The notes: generated by a model not told the origin, from the sequence alone. DNA of 64,000 nt from Sipunculus nudus (GCA_026874595.1 CM049319.1:12861601-12925600), one strand, 5' to 3'. Positions 11,677 to 24,385 are shown, numbered from the stretch's first letter. Made by a program: numbers and translations.

Positions 11677-12714
11677 AAAGCAGCTCAGGCTGTCCGAGTC
11701 CGAGCCTTTTCTCCCATGTCCTCTGGCCTGACATATCCTACAGTCCTAAGTATCAGCATTACGTCATTAGGATAAACCCCCTTGTAAAGTTATATGTGTT
11801 CGTAGACATAGTATCAGACAACAGTCCTCGATTTCAACACTTGACCCCAGAGATTAAAATCTGAAACACATTCGCAACGTCATATAACTGCAACTGAATG
11901 ACCGCAAAAACGATTCATTCTCAATTAAACCCTATCAGGAATGTGAAAACATGTATTCATCAAAGATATTGTAACAGAAAAAGGTTATACATAAGCTTGT
12001 TACTTACGGGTATAAACAATTTTTTTGCCTGCCCGTGTAGTTCTCGAGCTCTCGTCAAGCCAATCAAACTAGGCGAGGTCAAGGCCACTGAGGTCGGCTG
12101 CACGACCGGTCACGAGAGCAGCGACATGTGATCACCGCTGGGGGTCGCACTACACCGCTCTATTACCCACACTATCAATCAGTACAATGATTTAGTTATT
12201 ATCGAGCTTAAGCAGGACGAATTTATAACCAAGATGCATTTGCAACAGAATATGACGAATACGTAATGGTTATATCACAAGGAAACACAGTTATGTGGAA
12301 ATAAGCATACATTCTCCATGGATAAGTGAGACCATCCCAGCTTTGGCCCTTGAACTGGCTCTGAGCCCAGGCTGTTTTTTCTTGTTTGTTTACATGTCGT
12401 GTCACGCTTGCGGCTCACGTGTGCTGGTTTTTTTCCAGTGATGGTTATGTAACTTCATCAAATAAACCGCAAACGACATTTGCGCACACAGAAGCCCGGT
12501 AATGGAAGTGATTTAAAGCAGCCAAAAAATAGGTGCCCTTAGAAATATTTTCAAGAACGTGATTACTGATGTTCAATAGTAGACCAAACCGGAACATCTA
12601 ATTACGCTCCGACGTGTTTGCAATAAATACAAATACACAGCCAATGTTCTAATGTGTAAAATGTTTATTCTGAATGATGTTACATTTTAAATAATGACCA
12701 TAATAATTTGTATA

Positions 12715-12717
<3 letters not shown>
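11677..12717. other. Non-coding with a GC-richer patch at about 12020-12160
   Basis: The patch has CpG dinucleotides and an inverted CTCTCGT (12049-12055) / ACGAGAG (12112-12118). It is preceded by a TTTTTTTGCCTGCCCGTGTAG tract that resembles a splice acceptor. No protein family is recognised, and I do not call a gene. Confidence 0.35.

Positions 12718-12781
<64 letters not shown>
12718..12781. repeat. (TA)n microsatellite
   Basis: About 64 bp of uninterrupted alternating T and A. Confidence 0.97.
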
Positions 12782-12784
<3 letters not shown>

Positions 12785-13367
12785 TTACAATTTCAGTAGA
12801 TTTTGACTTTACTTATTTTTACTTTATAAATACCTCCAAAACATGTAGGGAACATCCTTAAAACTTAGGATCTGCATGTTAGAAGGCATGTGTGATCAAT
12901 TTGTATTCATGATGTATAGCTTGTCTCCATACCGTAACTGAGAAAAATCATTTCCAAATAAAAAATAAATAAAATCGATTCCTTATGGAATTCATATCAA
13001 GCAACTATATTGTAGCTGAGATATTGGTGAAATTATTCGGTTATAAGCCTATAAATAGGTCTTATTGTCTATTTCTACCAAAATTGATCAATAATGGAAA
13101 GATTTAATTTACTTTTATGAGATTGTTAGTTGTTTCATATATTTAGTGAAGCAACCCTTCAGTTTTTCTATTAAATACCAGTACATTTCCCCTAAGAAAA
13201 CCATGAATCCAACTGCACAGTTCAGGGACATATTCTTGTTTCTAGTATTGTGCGATTCGCGGTCACAGGTGAACTCTTATCCCCATTGCTCCTATAATAC
13301 TTCCCTCAACAGGAAGTAAAGCTTTTTAATTCAAAACAAAGACCGCATGACTCCGCTTTCAATGCGA

Positions 13368-13635
13368 GGGGGGGGGGGGGGGGGGATGCACACATTTTTA
13401 TTGGATCAGCAATCTGCAGGGACTAAACGACCACAGTTTGACTGTTTTATGGGTTAAAAGGTTAATGTATGTTGATTTCTAAACATTCTTAAATATATTT
13501 CTATTATAACCATGATTTCACTAGTTAATCAGGTTAATGGGTTGTTTGAAAAAAAGGTTGTTCAAAGCCCTACAACAGTTCGGGGGGGGGGGGGGGATGC
13601 ACACATTTTTATTGGATCAGCAATCTGCAGGGACT
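13368..13635. repeat. Short direct duplication: poly-G plus 39-bp tail, twice
   Basis: A G-run (13368-13385 and 13582-13596) is followed in both places by the same 39 bases starting ATGCACACATTTTTATTGG and ending CTGCAGGGACT. The copies are 211 bp apart, and the sequence between is not otherwise repeated. Confidence 0.9.
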
Positions 13636-13757
13636 TCGAAACATGCAAATATATCACCAGAATAATGACTTGTAAAAAGATCTTAAATCAATCTGGAGAA
13701 TAAAACAACCGAAAAAAGGAGTGAAAGTAGCAGTGCACATGCACATAATTAAACGTG

Positions 13758-14105
13758 TCCACTGGTGTGACCAACTGGAACTGGTTGATGTGACCAATTT
13801 ATTATATCACTTAACCAATTTGTTTTGGTTGACCTCAACCAAAGTACATTGGTTGGGGATAACCAAAGTTTTTGGTTAAATTGACCAATTTTATTTAATT
13901 TGTCGAGAAAACCTGCATTAACCATAAATGATGTTTATTCCAACCAAAATATTGGTTGAAATGACCATTGTCTGATGGTTAAATTTAACCAAATCAAATT
14001 GGTTAGATTAACCAATTAATTGTTCTGACACATTTTATCCAAGCAAATTGGTTAAATTCAACCACTATTGTAGTTATTTTAACCAATTTATTTTTAGAGT
14101 GATAT
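13758..14105. repeat. Patch of densely packed TTGGTT/AACCAA motifs (self-complementary)
   Basis: More than a dozen (A)ACCAA and TTGGTT words alternate over ~350 bp, several joined as palindromes such as GGTTAAATTTAACC. The patch ends TTTTAACCAATTTATTTTTA. It could fold extensively and may be a degenerate palindromic MITE. No coding. Confidence 0.7.
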
Positions 14106-14189
14106 ACATCTTTAAACTGATTCTATTTACAAACTAGATTCTGAAGCCGGAGTCTGAAACCCTCCTCCAGAATCTCCTAATCAGTCATG

Positions 14190-16810
14190 TGATCAAGTGT
14201 GAATAAAAGAATAACCATAAACAAAGAATTTATGAAGGAAATTGTGGCTTTCTGTGAGAAAATGTCTGAGTTTGATAATATAAAAATAGAAGATGTAGAT
14301 AATAATTTGGGCATAACAAAAGTAATTAGAGCACTGACATCAAATGAAAGGAAAGCTGCGAGGGTTTCATAACAGAAAATGATCGATGCGGTCGTTAAAA
14401 AAAATAAAAATAGATAAAAGCCCAAGTTAAGATGGACAGTGTAATGAATTTTACCAATGCTTCTGGACTCAGTTAAAAGTATAATATTAAGCAATGACCA
14501 AGGAAATATATAACACAGGTAAAATGAGTACCTCATTGCAATTATTTTTAAAAAGGGTAATAGGAATGAGCTAACTAATTATAAGTATTATACTATAAGT
14601 ATTACTAATGTGGATTATAAATTACTTGCTTTCTCCTTGGCTAATATAGATTACAACGAACATTAGATAAACTTATTTCAACAGAATAAACTGCATATGT
14701 TGATGGGCGCTACATTCGTACCAATTGTAGCCATGTTCTTGATTATATTGAATAAAGAAAATAATGTTGGAGGCTTATTATGCCTGATAGATTGTAAAAA
14801 GGCTTTTGATAGCTTAAATCATTACTTTTTATTAGCAAGCTTTAAAAAAATCAATTTTGGAAAATCGTTTATAAACTGGATAAACATTCTTTATAATAAG
14901 CCACAATTTGTAGTAAAAAAAAAATAATTGATCGTTAACCAGACCTATTTTTATGAATAGGGGTATCCGTCAAGGTTATTTTTGCCAGTGAAATATTATC
15001 TATTCAAATTAAACAACAAAAAAAACAAATCTCTAGTATTTGTTTGAAAAATGACGTTAAATGTTCACCTATAATGCAATACGCAGATGATTCTGCACTT
15101 CTGTTGGATAGTTTCTGTTCATTAAAGACGGCTTTACAGGTCATAGAAGATTTTGGTTTTGCTTTGGGCTTAGACTAAACAGGGAAAAAACTAAAGCGAT
15201 TACATTGGGCCAATTATCAGATTCTATAATTTATACAAATCTTGGTGTTAATTTTGATAAACATATAATGAAATATTTGGGTATTCCCTTTCGGCAAATA
15301 TCAATAATGACATTGATGGAGTATGGGAAAGTAATATTAAAAAATTAGATTTGTTATTAAAGACTTGGAAACAACGGAATGTATCAACCAGAGGAAAAAT
15401 TTTGAATTTAAAGTCACAAGCTTTGTCGAAAAAATATATAATTATTATCCTTATTTCCGATTAAAGGAACCTAATTTTGATGTTAAAAAGGCTTTTCTTT
15501 TATTTTGTTTGGAAATAAACTGAAAGAATTAATAGGGACACCTTTATTGGTAATTATGAAGATGGTGGTTTAAAAATGATAGATGTTATATATATGAAAA
15601 ATTAAATTAAATGGCATTAAATGCCAGATGGATACCGAGATTTTTTAGTGTTGGCCAAAGTATTAATGTCTTTGGAACCTTTTTATTTTAGGAGACTGTG
15701 TGATAATGACTTATTATTACATAACGGTATTTTAAATATTGAAAACATACCTGTTTTTTTATCAAAATATTTATGTTGTTTTCATGAATGTAAAGACAAT
15801 AAGTATCATGAATATTACAACCTCCAACTTTTTAGGTCAACAGAAATGGTGTAATAGGTTATTTATGTACAAAGGGCAGTGCTTAGCTTTCAACAATTGG
15901 ATTGAGGCAGGTTTTTTCTTTGTCAAAGATTTTTATGATGAATATGATAAGTTCATCACACCTGTGGAAGTAATATCATCCTTGAAGAACAAATCTAATT
16001 GGCTATGTGAATATGCTATTATGAAAAGTATTTTCAAATAATTAGAAAGTGTATTTAATTGTGCAAAGGCAAAACACAGCAATCCAAGGTTATCTGAATT
16101 GTTTTGATGAATGGTAAATTGTTACATATTAATATATCAACAAAGATGTTTTATGATTGTTTTGTTAAACATAAATATGTTAAGCCATTATCCCAAACGA
16201 TGTGGACAGCGCGGTTCATTTAAGAACATAATAGTCATATTTTCAAGAACATTTATTTAAGAAAGGTAAAAAGGGAAGTAATTGCTAAAGTAGCATATTT
16301 CAACTGTAAAATGTTACGTAACATTGTAGTTTCTGGTTTAGATTAATATTAATGGAAAAAGGCATGTGAACATATGATTTACTTATGTCGTATGGTAAGA
16401 CCTATATGGCAATATTTTATTACATGTTTTCATTGTAAATTAAATTGGAGAACTATTGTTTTGGGCTTTGAACAGGAAGGTGAATATTCAAATTATGTAG
16501 AAGAAACTATATCAGTAACAGCTTTATCAATTTATAATTACAAAATCAAGTGTAAAACGAAGAACCATGTGTAACAGGTGTAAAAGCTCATGTAAAATAT
16601 GATATGAAATATTATTTAGCCTTTATCAGAAACAAAAATACTGGAATTGCAATGCAGATAGACAAATTGGCTCAGTGTATGCTTTGATACAGTCTTATAT
16701 TGTGGCCTGGATCCTACCTGGCAGGATCAAGGTTGAATATGTAATTGACAGTTTTTTTCTGAGTAAAGTTTTTGTTTAAAACAAAAAAAACAAACAAAAA
16801 AACATGCTAG
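14190..16810 (+). pseudogene. Decayed L1/Tx1-like LINE ORF2
   Basis: Readable in pieces over three frames with many stops. In order: an RT upstream region (NEFYQCFWTQLKV then KEIYNTGKMSTS, about 14440-14530); the RT core block LLCLIDCKKAFDSLNH (14784-14821); the catalytic YADD as QYADDSALLLDSFCSLKTAL (15080-15140); the thumb-side segment KTWKQRNVSTRGKILNLKSQ (15360-15420); GNYEDGGLKMIDVI (about 15550); then WCNRLFMYKGQ and NNWIEAGFFFVKDFYDEYDKF (15850-15960). The C-terminal third reaches 16560. An A/C-rich tail (AAACAAAAAAAACAAACAA) at 16779-16802 may be the poly(A). No endonuclease domain recognised. These motif blocks are those of L1/Tx1-group LINEs. Non-functional. Confidence 0.8.
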
Positions 16811-17911
16811 TTATAAATATAGGCTTCATTAAAAATGGTCATTAGTCATTCTGTGCATTATTGCTGTGATGTTGGTGTCTATATATGTATATTAAGGTGT
16901 GATAAATATATCCGTGACCAAAGCGATGAAATTTATATATATATTTAAAGTACACTTTGTTAACCGTACGTTGTTATACCATTCACCATGTCGTTGTTTT
17001 TTCTCTATTGACTTGCCAGAAGGACTGTCGCACGGCCTATAGCTTTCACCATCTAATCCATCACCTCTATACAGCGGTATAAGCTTTGTCCTTTTATATT
17101 GTCAGACCCAGGAGCAGCACCAGTTTCTGGCATAAATGGGATCAACCACCAGCCGTAAGGATTGGGACATCTATATCACCTTCAGTTTGTTCCCAGCCCA
17201 TGCCATGATCTGATATTATACGTTCTGAGAGATGACTATTTTGAAGAATTCTTGAAATTCAGGGATGAGGACAATGTAATGATGTGATGTAATGTTCTTT
17301 CTTTTTTAGGTGACCTGAACACTTAGTGTGAATGTATCAGTCTAAATCAGTCTAATTTCCTAAAATTTAAGGCATGCATGGATCTTACCCATCAACCCCC
17401 CGCTTTCTAGTCATGCTAGTGTTGAATTATTCTGGACCCATCTTGGAGTTATATTCATCATCTTACCAAAGCTTTACACGTGCACTGACATTGAACCACT
17501 TGGATTTTGACCCTTTATAAAAAGACACCTACATACCATTTTTATGAACACTAGCTTGAGACCATTTTAATGTAAATTGTATATTATAGGCAGTCATTTT
17601 TCATCCATCTTAGAATGGCCAGTTTTATTTTAATACATATAGTGATACTTAAATTTGGTTTTTAGTGTGTTTCTTGACAACACGAACCTAGTGATTGTGA
17701 CCAGAGTTACAACTCTCAGATGAAATATATATGTTTAATAGCCATTTGGTTAGACAATAAAATCTAGACGCAATTTAAGATTACTATAGGTTAGAAGGCT
17801 GGTACAATTGCTTTAAATTGAAACCCCCATTGCTGAATACCCACATCCTTCTAGTTTAATAAGCATCATATATCTTTGCCATTGTTTATAACTTTGTAAC
17901 AAATAGCATTA

Positions 17912-17978
<67 letters not shown>

Positions 17979-18325
17979 AAATATATATATCAAAGAGAAA
18001 AAAAGAAAGAGAACGACATTACCAGTTTCTGCTCCTGAGATAGAGTAAAATTATCGATAAGTTGCAGTCGACGAACATATTCAGATTACATATATCTTTT
18101 TAACTAATACTATATTGAAAATATCTTTCCGGAACAATACTTTCCTTTAGAGTGTGTCATTTTTGGAGCTATGAACAAAATCTGAATCTGTTAGATGAAA
18201 GGATCATTCACAATTACCATAACTGGTTTATTGTTTGAGAAACTTTTCTGTCTTATTTGTATTGCTAAATATAACTCCATTATGCCGCGAAAGTTTGCAA
18301 CATTAAAACACAAGGAAAAAGGAGA
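16811..18325. other. Non-coding, with (TA)n at 17910-17975
   Basis: No gene or transposon signature recognised apart from the TA microsatellite. Confidence 0.45.
17910..17975. repeat. (TA)n microsatellite
   Basis: About 65 bp of alternating TA with one G interruption. Confidence 0.95.
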
Positions 18326-18419
18326 TTACCAACTTGGCAACAAGTCATAATAATTATTTCTGGAATATCCTAACTCAATTGATATGCAGACAGGTTTATA
18401 ACAAGTGACCCATGGGTCA

Positions 18420-20130
18420 CGACGCTCAGCCGACTGACATGTTGACAATATTGCCTTGCACAGGAAACTAATTAAAATAGTATATGTGGCATCATCATTC
18501 ATGCATATTAGCTTAAGTTCATCAAGACCCATTAGCACACCAAATTTTATGACAATCCAACCAGCCTTTACTGAGAAACCTGACAATTTGTGTGATTTTT
18601 TCATTACTTCTGGGATGCTCAAACATACCCAAAAACTCTGAGAATATAGGTCACAGTGACCCAATTTCAGGTTTTGAGGGGAGAACTTTTGAGGAATTCT
18701 CAGGATGCAAAGTGAGAAGATTCTTGGTCCAATGGTTATCATTTGTGCCCTACTTTGGTCTCAAATTTTCAAATATTCTAGGGTGTGCTTATAAACCCCA
18801 TTGCTCAAAGATTATGGGTAACAGAGACCTAATTTCATGTTTTCAAGGAGACTTTTCATGGACCTCCATGGATTTTAAGTTAGAAGATTCTAGTTCCAAT
18901 GGTTATAATTTGTGCCCTGCTTTGGTATCAACTTTTCAATTATGCTAGGGGTGCTTATAAGCCCCATAGCTCAGAGAATATGGGTAACAGAGACCTAATT
19001 TCAGGTTTTTCAAGGATATTTTTCATTGACCTCACTGCCCTGATAACAGACGGCCGCATCTTTGAAGGTCTCAAAAATAGAGAGAAAATGCATAAAAATT
19101 GGAAAAAAATCCAGGTGAAGCCACCAGTCTGCAAGAACTGATGAAACACTCCATGATGAAAATGCATGCAAAGAATCATGGCAATCAATGCACAATTTGT
19201 TGAGATACTAGAGCTTTTGTATCAAATTTTTAGTTATTCTTTGGGGTCTACTGTGCCCAATAGCTCAGAGGATATGGGTAACAGAGACCTAATTTCTGGT
19301 TTCCACGGAAATATTTTTTTCACCTCCCAGCATGTCAAGACAGAAGATTCTAGGTCCAGTGGTTACGATTTGTGACCTATTAACAGATGACCGTATCTTT
19401 AAAGGTCTCAGAAATAGAGAAAAAAAATCATAAAAAATAAAAAAAAAATACATGTGGCGCCACCAGTCAGCAGGAATTGATGAAACACTCCATGATGAAT
19501 ATGCATGCAAAAGAATCATAGCAATCAATGAACTATTTGTTGAGATACTAGAGCTTTTGTATCAAATTTTCAATTATTCGGGGGGGGGGCCGGATACTTC
19601 GGAGCCCCATAGCTTTAAGAATATGGGTAACAGAGACCTAATTTTAGGTTTCCACATTTTCAGGGGCCTCCTTGCATGTCAAGAGAGAAGATTTTAGGTC
19701 CAGTCCTTAGGATTAGTGCCCTGTTAACAGATGACTACACCTTTTAAGGTCTCAAAAATAGAGAAAAAAATTGTAAACAATAAAAAATACAGGTAGCGCC
19801 ACCAGTCTGCAAAAACTGATGAAACGCTCCATGATTAATATCTATGCAAAAAATAATGGTGATCAATGCATTAGTTGTTCTGATACTTGAGCTTTTGTAT
19901 CAAATTTTCCATAATTCTAGGGGGTACTTCGGAGCCCAATAGCTCGAAGAATATGGGTAACAGAGACCTAATTCCTGGTTTTCGAGGAGAATTTCCATGG
20001 ATGTTATGTTAGAAGATTCCAGGTCCAGCGGTTACGATTTGTGCCTTGTTAACGGACAGACGGCCGGATGGCCGGACGATGGACAAAGGGTGATCGCTAT
20101 AGCTCAGATGACTTACAGTCAGCTGAGCTA
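18420..20130 (+). mobile_element. Element with internal tandem array (short ~168-bp and long ~330-bp units)
   Basis: GGGTAACAGAGACCTAATTT or a close variant recurs at 18816, 18982, 19276, 19625 and 19955, with a diverged copy at 18646. Spacings are 170, 166, 294, 349 and 330 bp. Long units carry an extra ~160-bp block with GGCGCCACCAGTC(T/A)GCA and GAAACACTCCATGATGAAT, so the array alternates two module types. The right end (20041-20130) has GTTAACGGACAGACGG and a hairpin TAGCTCAG/CTGAGCTA, and matches the right end of the element at 3385-3789. Architecture (tandem core, 3' hairpin) resembles non-autonomous Helentrons and bivalve pearl elements. Left boundary uncertain; no coding. Confidence 0.6.
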
Positions 20131-21371
20131 AAAACTCTCCTGATAATATGTAAATAAGGTCACTTTGATATGCATGACTGTCACCAAGAATAGACGCACC
20201 AATGAACTCCACACAAAAATGGGCTGAAGATGCCTTCAACAATCCTGTGTATCGGATACCCATTATCTATGGACATGCAATTCTTCACGGCAAAATATGT
20301 ATATACTATACTTACATTAATCATTTGATCAATTTAAAAGTAAAGCCGGTTAACTAAAACCAACAATCCTTTTTTTCAGCCACCGCAACTATTTTTCAGG
20401 CTTCCGGACCAATTTTGGCGGGCTGGTATCCCTTTCCGAATTTCGGGACCGTTCCTCCCTGGTTGGACCCCTCCTCTTCCTAAATCATAGACTGGCCCTT
20501 GTTTGGCCATTATTAGGCCCGTGAAGATGAAAAAATAAGAAGAGATAAAGATGAATATATAATAAGTATATGCCCTGTTAATATTGATTTACGCCAGTGC
20601 ACTTCCTAACATTATAGATGTTGAGATGTAAAAACCAATAGTCTGTTAAATTTCGGGGTATTATCTCAAAGTCTGCACATAAAAAAAAATTGAAGATAGT
20701 GATACTTTAAAGAGCCAAACACTGACATCCTTCCACCTGAGGCTGTATCTTCTCTAAACAAAAACATCATCCAGTAAGGGATTGTTGGACGGTAATGCTG
20801 GACTACCTATCTAAACTTGAACTTCAAAATCAAATTGTCACAATTCCAGAAAAATCCATTTGTTTCGGTTGCACATATTACTTGTGTCATTTGGCTCATA
20901 TCTAAAAAAATCCTGTATCTTGAAACAATTCTCATAAAATTTTAATTAAATGTACGTACTCTTTTTACTTATTTAAACTTGCGCCATTATTGGATTAAGA
21001 AGTCCCAGTATATTGTGGCTTAGTAATTTCCTCACCCACTTCTTAAACAGCTTGTACGATTCGGTGCTGGGTGACAGAGACAGACCAAAACGGTTGAAAG
21101 TATGATGGGATATTATCAAACTTTTACTAAATTGGATTGCTTCACTTTGGCTACACGATTAAAAAAGAAAGGATTAAAAAGAAAATGAAAACATCCAATT
21201 AGACATGCGTTGGCTACCGCAGCGCCATCTCAAGTCATTGCTTGCCCTCATTAGCCTTTCATTCACAACAAGTTTAATTATGTCCACTAGCTGCAGGGGT
21301 GTCTGTTTTGTATGAGGCTTTCAGGAGAAGCAAAAATTCTTCTCATTTAGAAGGAAATCTTCTAAGGAACA
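20131..21371. other. Non-coding; nothing firm
   Basis: A stretch at 20350-20520 (GGACCCCTCCTC then TAAATCATAGACTGGCCC) faintly resembles the CCCCTCC...GGATCCGCCCCTG ends seen at 51800-51840. It is too diverged to call. Confidence 0.35.
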
Positions 21372-21451
21372 ATGGCAACATCAGAAACCGGCCAATTAAT
21401 ACCATGCAGAGTAAACGCAATGCATTCATTGGCAACAAACTTCGTACTCAA
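21372..21451 (+). CDS. Candidate first coding exon, 26 codons plus two bases
   Basis: ATG at 21372 (context AACAATGGCA) opens a frame reading MATSETGQLIPCRVNAMHSL then ATNFVL. It ends at the strong donor-like AA|GTAAGTT at 21452. An ATG followed by an open frame into GTAAGT is what a first coding exon would look like, but 80 bp is short enough to occur by chance. No family recognised, no promoter seen, no downstream partner exon found. Confidence 0.2.
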
Positions 21452-22059
21452 GTAAGTTGTTAATTAAAATTAGCGTGATGGGCCCCTTAATTCCATAGTT
21501 TGTCCACAAATAAAGCAGATTTTATGCTTTCTTGAGGGGTTTTCCAATGGATGATTTCGATAAATTGAGTTATTAGACAAGTTTAAATGAGTTTCGACGC
21601 CGCCATGACGCCATGGTTCTTTAAGGTGCTTTTTATATTTTTTGTCGACAACCACGACATGCACATTTGCTAAAAGCACACACAATATTATAAAGGTGCT
21701 CAAAAGCGTGCTTCATGAATTTGATTGATTTAATTAAGATTAATCAGTATTAATTATAAAAAAGTCATTGTTTAAAAAATCAGAACGCGAGTTGAAAATT
21801 GAATTTCACAGCCAATTTAGAAATGACTCGATAAGTCATGATGTTAATTTAAAATGTCTTCGTTAAATCACGTCAGTTTCCTTTTTTCGGTTCGTTCAAG
21901 TCAAAAATAATTTAAGGATGGATCGAATTAAATACAAAAGAAACAGTGATCACGAATATCTCCCCCCCCCGTGTTGTAACATAAGTCATTTCATTCAGTA
22001 TATATTTCATATTCACTTATTCTGTCAAGGAATTCTCAGGAACCAGATACTGCTGGTGC
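21452..22059. other. Non-coding, AT-rich
   Basis: Nothing recognised. A minus-strand frame (21470-21703) encodes a hydrophobic N-terminus but has no ATG in frame, so it is not called. Confidence 0.35.
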
Positions 22060-22268
22060 TGCTTCATATACTACTACTACTACTACTACTACTACAAACA
22101 TTACTACTACTCTTACTTTTACTACTACTCTTACTGTTAATAACACTTCTTATACCTTTATTACTAAAACCTTACTGTTACTGTCACTACTACTTTTACT
22201 AGGACTACTGTTCCTATACCTTTACTCTTACTACTACTACTTATACCTTTGGTATTTCTGTTACTATT
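22060..22268. repeat. Imperfect (TAC)n tract
   Basis: Runs of TAC interspersed with TTA/CTT over ~200 bp. A similar imperfect (TAC)n tract lies at 32144-32200 just beyond the 3' LTR of the first gypsy element, so the two may be the split halves of one target tract. Confidence 0.85.
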
Positions 22269-22269
22269 A

Positions 22270-22880
22270 AGCCCAAAACAGACTAACGCGTGCGTCACGC
22301 GTGCGCCACGCACGCGGCTCGCGACAAATTCAAAACACACTAACGCGCACGACACGCGTCAGATTGGATGGCATTAACTAAGCACGTAATGTATTTTTTG
22401 TTGATCTTTGTAAAAAAGTAATTTTTATAATCAGCTTTGGTTTAATTGTATACAAATATGTATCTTTTTGTGACCAAACCTGTTCTGAACATGACAACTC
22501 GGACACTTATTAACGATATTTATATATTTTTCTTGCTTTGTTGCACGTTTTCTTTCAAGATACAAACCGATAATTATAGTTCATTGAATGAAACTATCGT
22601 TTTACCCGCAGTTTGATATGGAATGCGTGTGCTGGGGAGGGAAACCCTCCCTTTAGTAATGTAATTATATATGAATCCCACACGGCAAGCGCGCTTAACC
22701 CCCCCCCCCCCCCCCCCAAAAAAAAAAAAAAAAAACTAACGCGCGGGTCACGCGCGCGTCAAGCGTCAAATCTTAATAAGTTGCTCCACTCTATTGATCA
22801 ACGACAAAACAGACTAACGCGAGCGTCAAGCGTCAGCTATCGCTCCTGGAGTGATTTTTGACGCGTGACGCGCGCTTGCC
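22270..22880. repeat. CpG-rich ACGCG repeats
   Basis: The phrase CAAAACAGACTAACGCG recurs with variation near 22273, 22328, 22725 and 22803. Each is followed by clusters of GCGTCACGCG/GCGTCAAGCG. A reversed copy (GACGCGTGACGCGCGC) lies at 22860-22875. The CpG density is far above the AT-rich surroundings. A C18-20/A18 homopolymer junction lies at 22699-22735. Confidence 0.8.
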
Positions 22881-23144
22881 ACGTTGGGATTCCTGATAAT
22901 GACATAACTATAGAGAGGGGACCTTCTCCCATTATATACTAAGTATAAAACTGCGGGTAAAACGTTTGTTATAATTCATTGAACTATAATCATTGATTTT
23001 CAGTTCTTTCATATTTGCTTTTTTATCTGTGTACTTATCTATATCATCTAGACCAGGACCCTATTGAAAAACAGCTTTTGCTGAATAGGCTATCCTGGTT
23101 AAATATGTATTATAAATAAATAAATAAATAAATAAATTTGTATC

Positions 23145-23287
23145 TGGATAGAAAACGTGCAACGAAGCAAAATAAATATATAATATATGTATCTGTTGGT
23201 GACAAAAAATTTTGTAAATATGACACAACTCTTATTCATAACGATATTTATATATCTGTGTTGCTTTGTTGCACGTTTTCTGGAAAG
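23145..23287. mobile_element. Small palindromic element, ~140 bp, with TIRs AAAACGTGCAAC
   Basis: GAAAACGTGCAACGAAGCAA (about 23150-23169) is inverted at 23265-23282 as TTGCTTTGTTGCACGTTTTC. The interior and right arm (about 23185-23282) also match 22450-22555 in direct orientation, so there is a second, incomplete copy of the same element next to it. An (AAAT)n tract precedes it at 23113-23136. Confidence 0.65.
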
Positions 23288-23303
23288 TCTGTCATGCACC
23301 ACT

Positions 23304-24301
23304 ACCCCTATTGAATGACAAATACAAGGTTTTGCGCTCCCTGTAAAAGGGACCAGCAGATTTTTCAACCTCTTTTAAGTCTATATATAGGGGTACACTG
23401 GGAACCTTTTTTTAGAGGGAAAATAATTTTGTATGTGGCCTAACGCTACCTAGGCAGCCCAAAATGACTAAGGTAAAACTGGCTCGTCTCTATATTCTTG
23501 GAAATAAGTTAAAATGTCACCTGAGACGTGTAATACATAACACTGTAATATAACCTCAATTCTTTTTATATTGGACTTTATCTATATGTCTGTGAACAAT
23601 ATAATTTCAAGGTGCCACGAGGCCAAAATTGTTATAACTGCCGTCATGTCTGTTTCGTCATGCTGGTAAAACCATAAATACTTCGTAAAGCAGCTCTAAG
23701 CCATATACTTCGTTCTATTTGTTACACTTTGGCCATGTGTATAAAAAGGTCTGTAGTTCGTCCTATCTGGACTACATCTTTTTATTCGGCCTCTCAGTGA
23801 AAACTAATTGTTCCGTAATTGTATATCTTCATTTTTTATAGTATTCTTACATATCCCTCACCGGTGGACCCGTCCACCTAGGTACTTATATATTTCTGTG
23901 AAGTAAAAAGGAGCCCGTATTTAGGGCTCAAATCCGGTCTAGATAGAAATTTTATTGTTATAGCAAGCTTTAACAGTTTGTTGTAACCATGTATAATATT
24001 ATTGAAGCTAGGGTTATATTCCTCTCATTTTTGTACTGTGTCATGTGTATTTTGTATGTCTAATGCAATTTCCTTTTTAAGTAGCACCTTCACTGGAACG
24101 TTTCTGTATATTCATTTGTATCAGTTTAAATATATTCCTATGCACATGTTTCTGGTCACGTTTTGAGTTGAAGTAAAAAGCTTTCTGTATACTACACTTT
24201 CGGTCTTCGATTTTTGATTGGTGTGTGTTTATGTCCGAGTTCTGGTTGTGTATTGATTTCCCCTATAGACAAAATTGAAAGAGCCCGAGGCTCTCATGAC
24301 A
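23304..24301 (+). repeat. 5' LTR of gypsy copy 1 (truncated at its 5' end)
   Basis: Matches the 3' LTR (28960-29404 plus 31818-32137) from CCCCTATTGAATGACAA onwards and ends ...CATGACA just before the primer binding site. The first ~75 bp of the LTR (TGTGACGGCTC...) are missing and replaced by unrelated sequence. A TATA-like TATATATAGGGG lies near 23382. About 300 bp at 23685-23988 have no counterpart in the 3' LTR. Confidence 0.85.
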
Positions 24302-24306
24302 TAAAT

Positions 24307-24326
24307 TCGGGGCTCGCGTCCAGAAT
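24307..24326 (+). other. Diverged tRNA-Pro-type primer binding site
   Basis: TCGGGGCTCGCGTCCAGAAT follows the LTR end by five bases. It resembles TGGGGGCTCGTCCGGGAT, the tRNA-Pro complement present intact in copy 2, with substitutions and a one-base insertion. Confidence 0.6.
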
Positions 24327-24385
24327 ATTTTGAACCCATTTTGCTATTTTGTCATTTTGTTCATGTTTAAAACTTGACCAGAATT

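Noticed and set aside
21470-21703. Minus-strand frame with a signal-peptide-like hydrophobic start and a CxxC
   Set aside because: No in-frame ATG; it starts at TTG after a stop, and no acceptor was evident. Short and without a recognised family.
22164-22355. Open frame through the (TAC)n and ACGCG repeats
   Set aside because: Composition is dictated by simple repeats; no motif.
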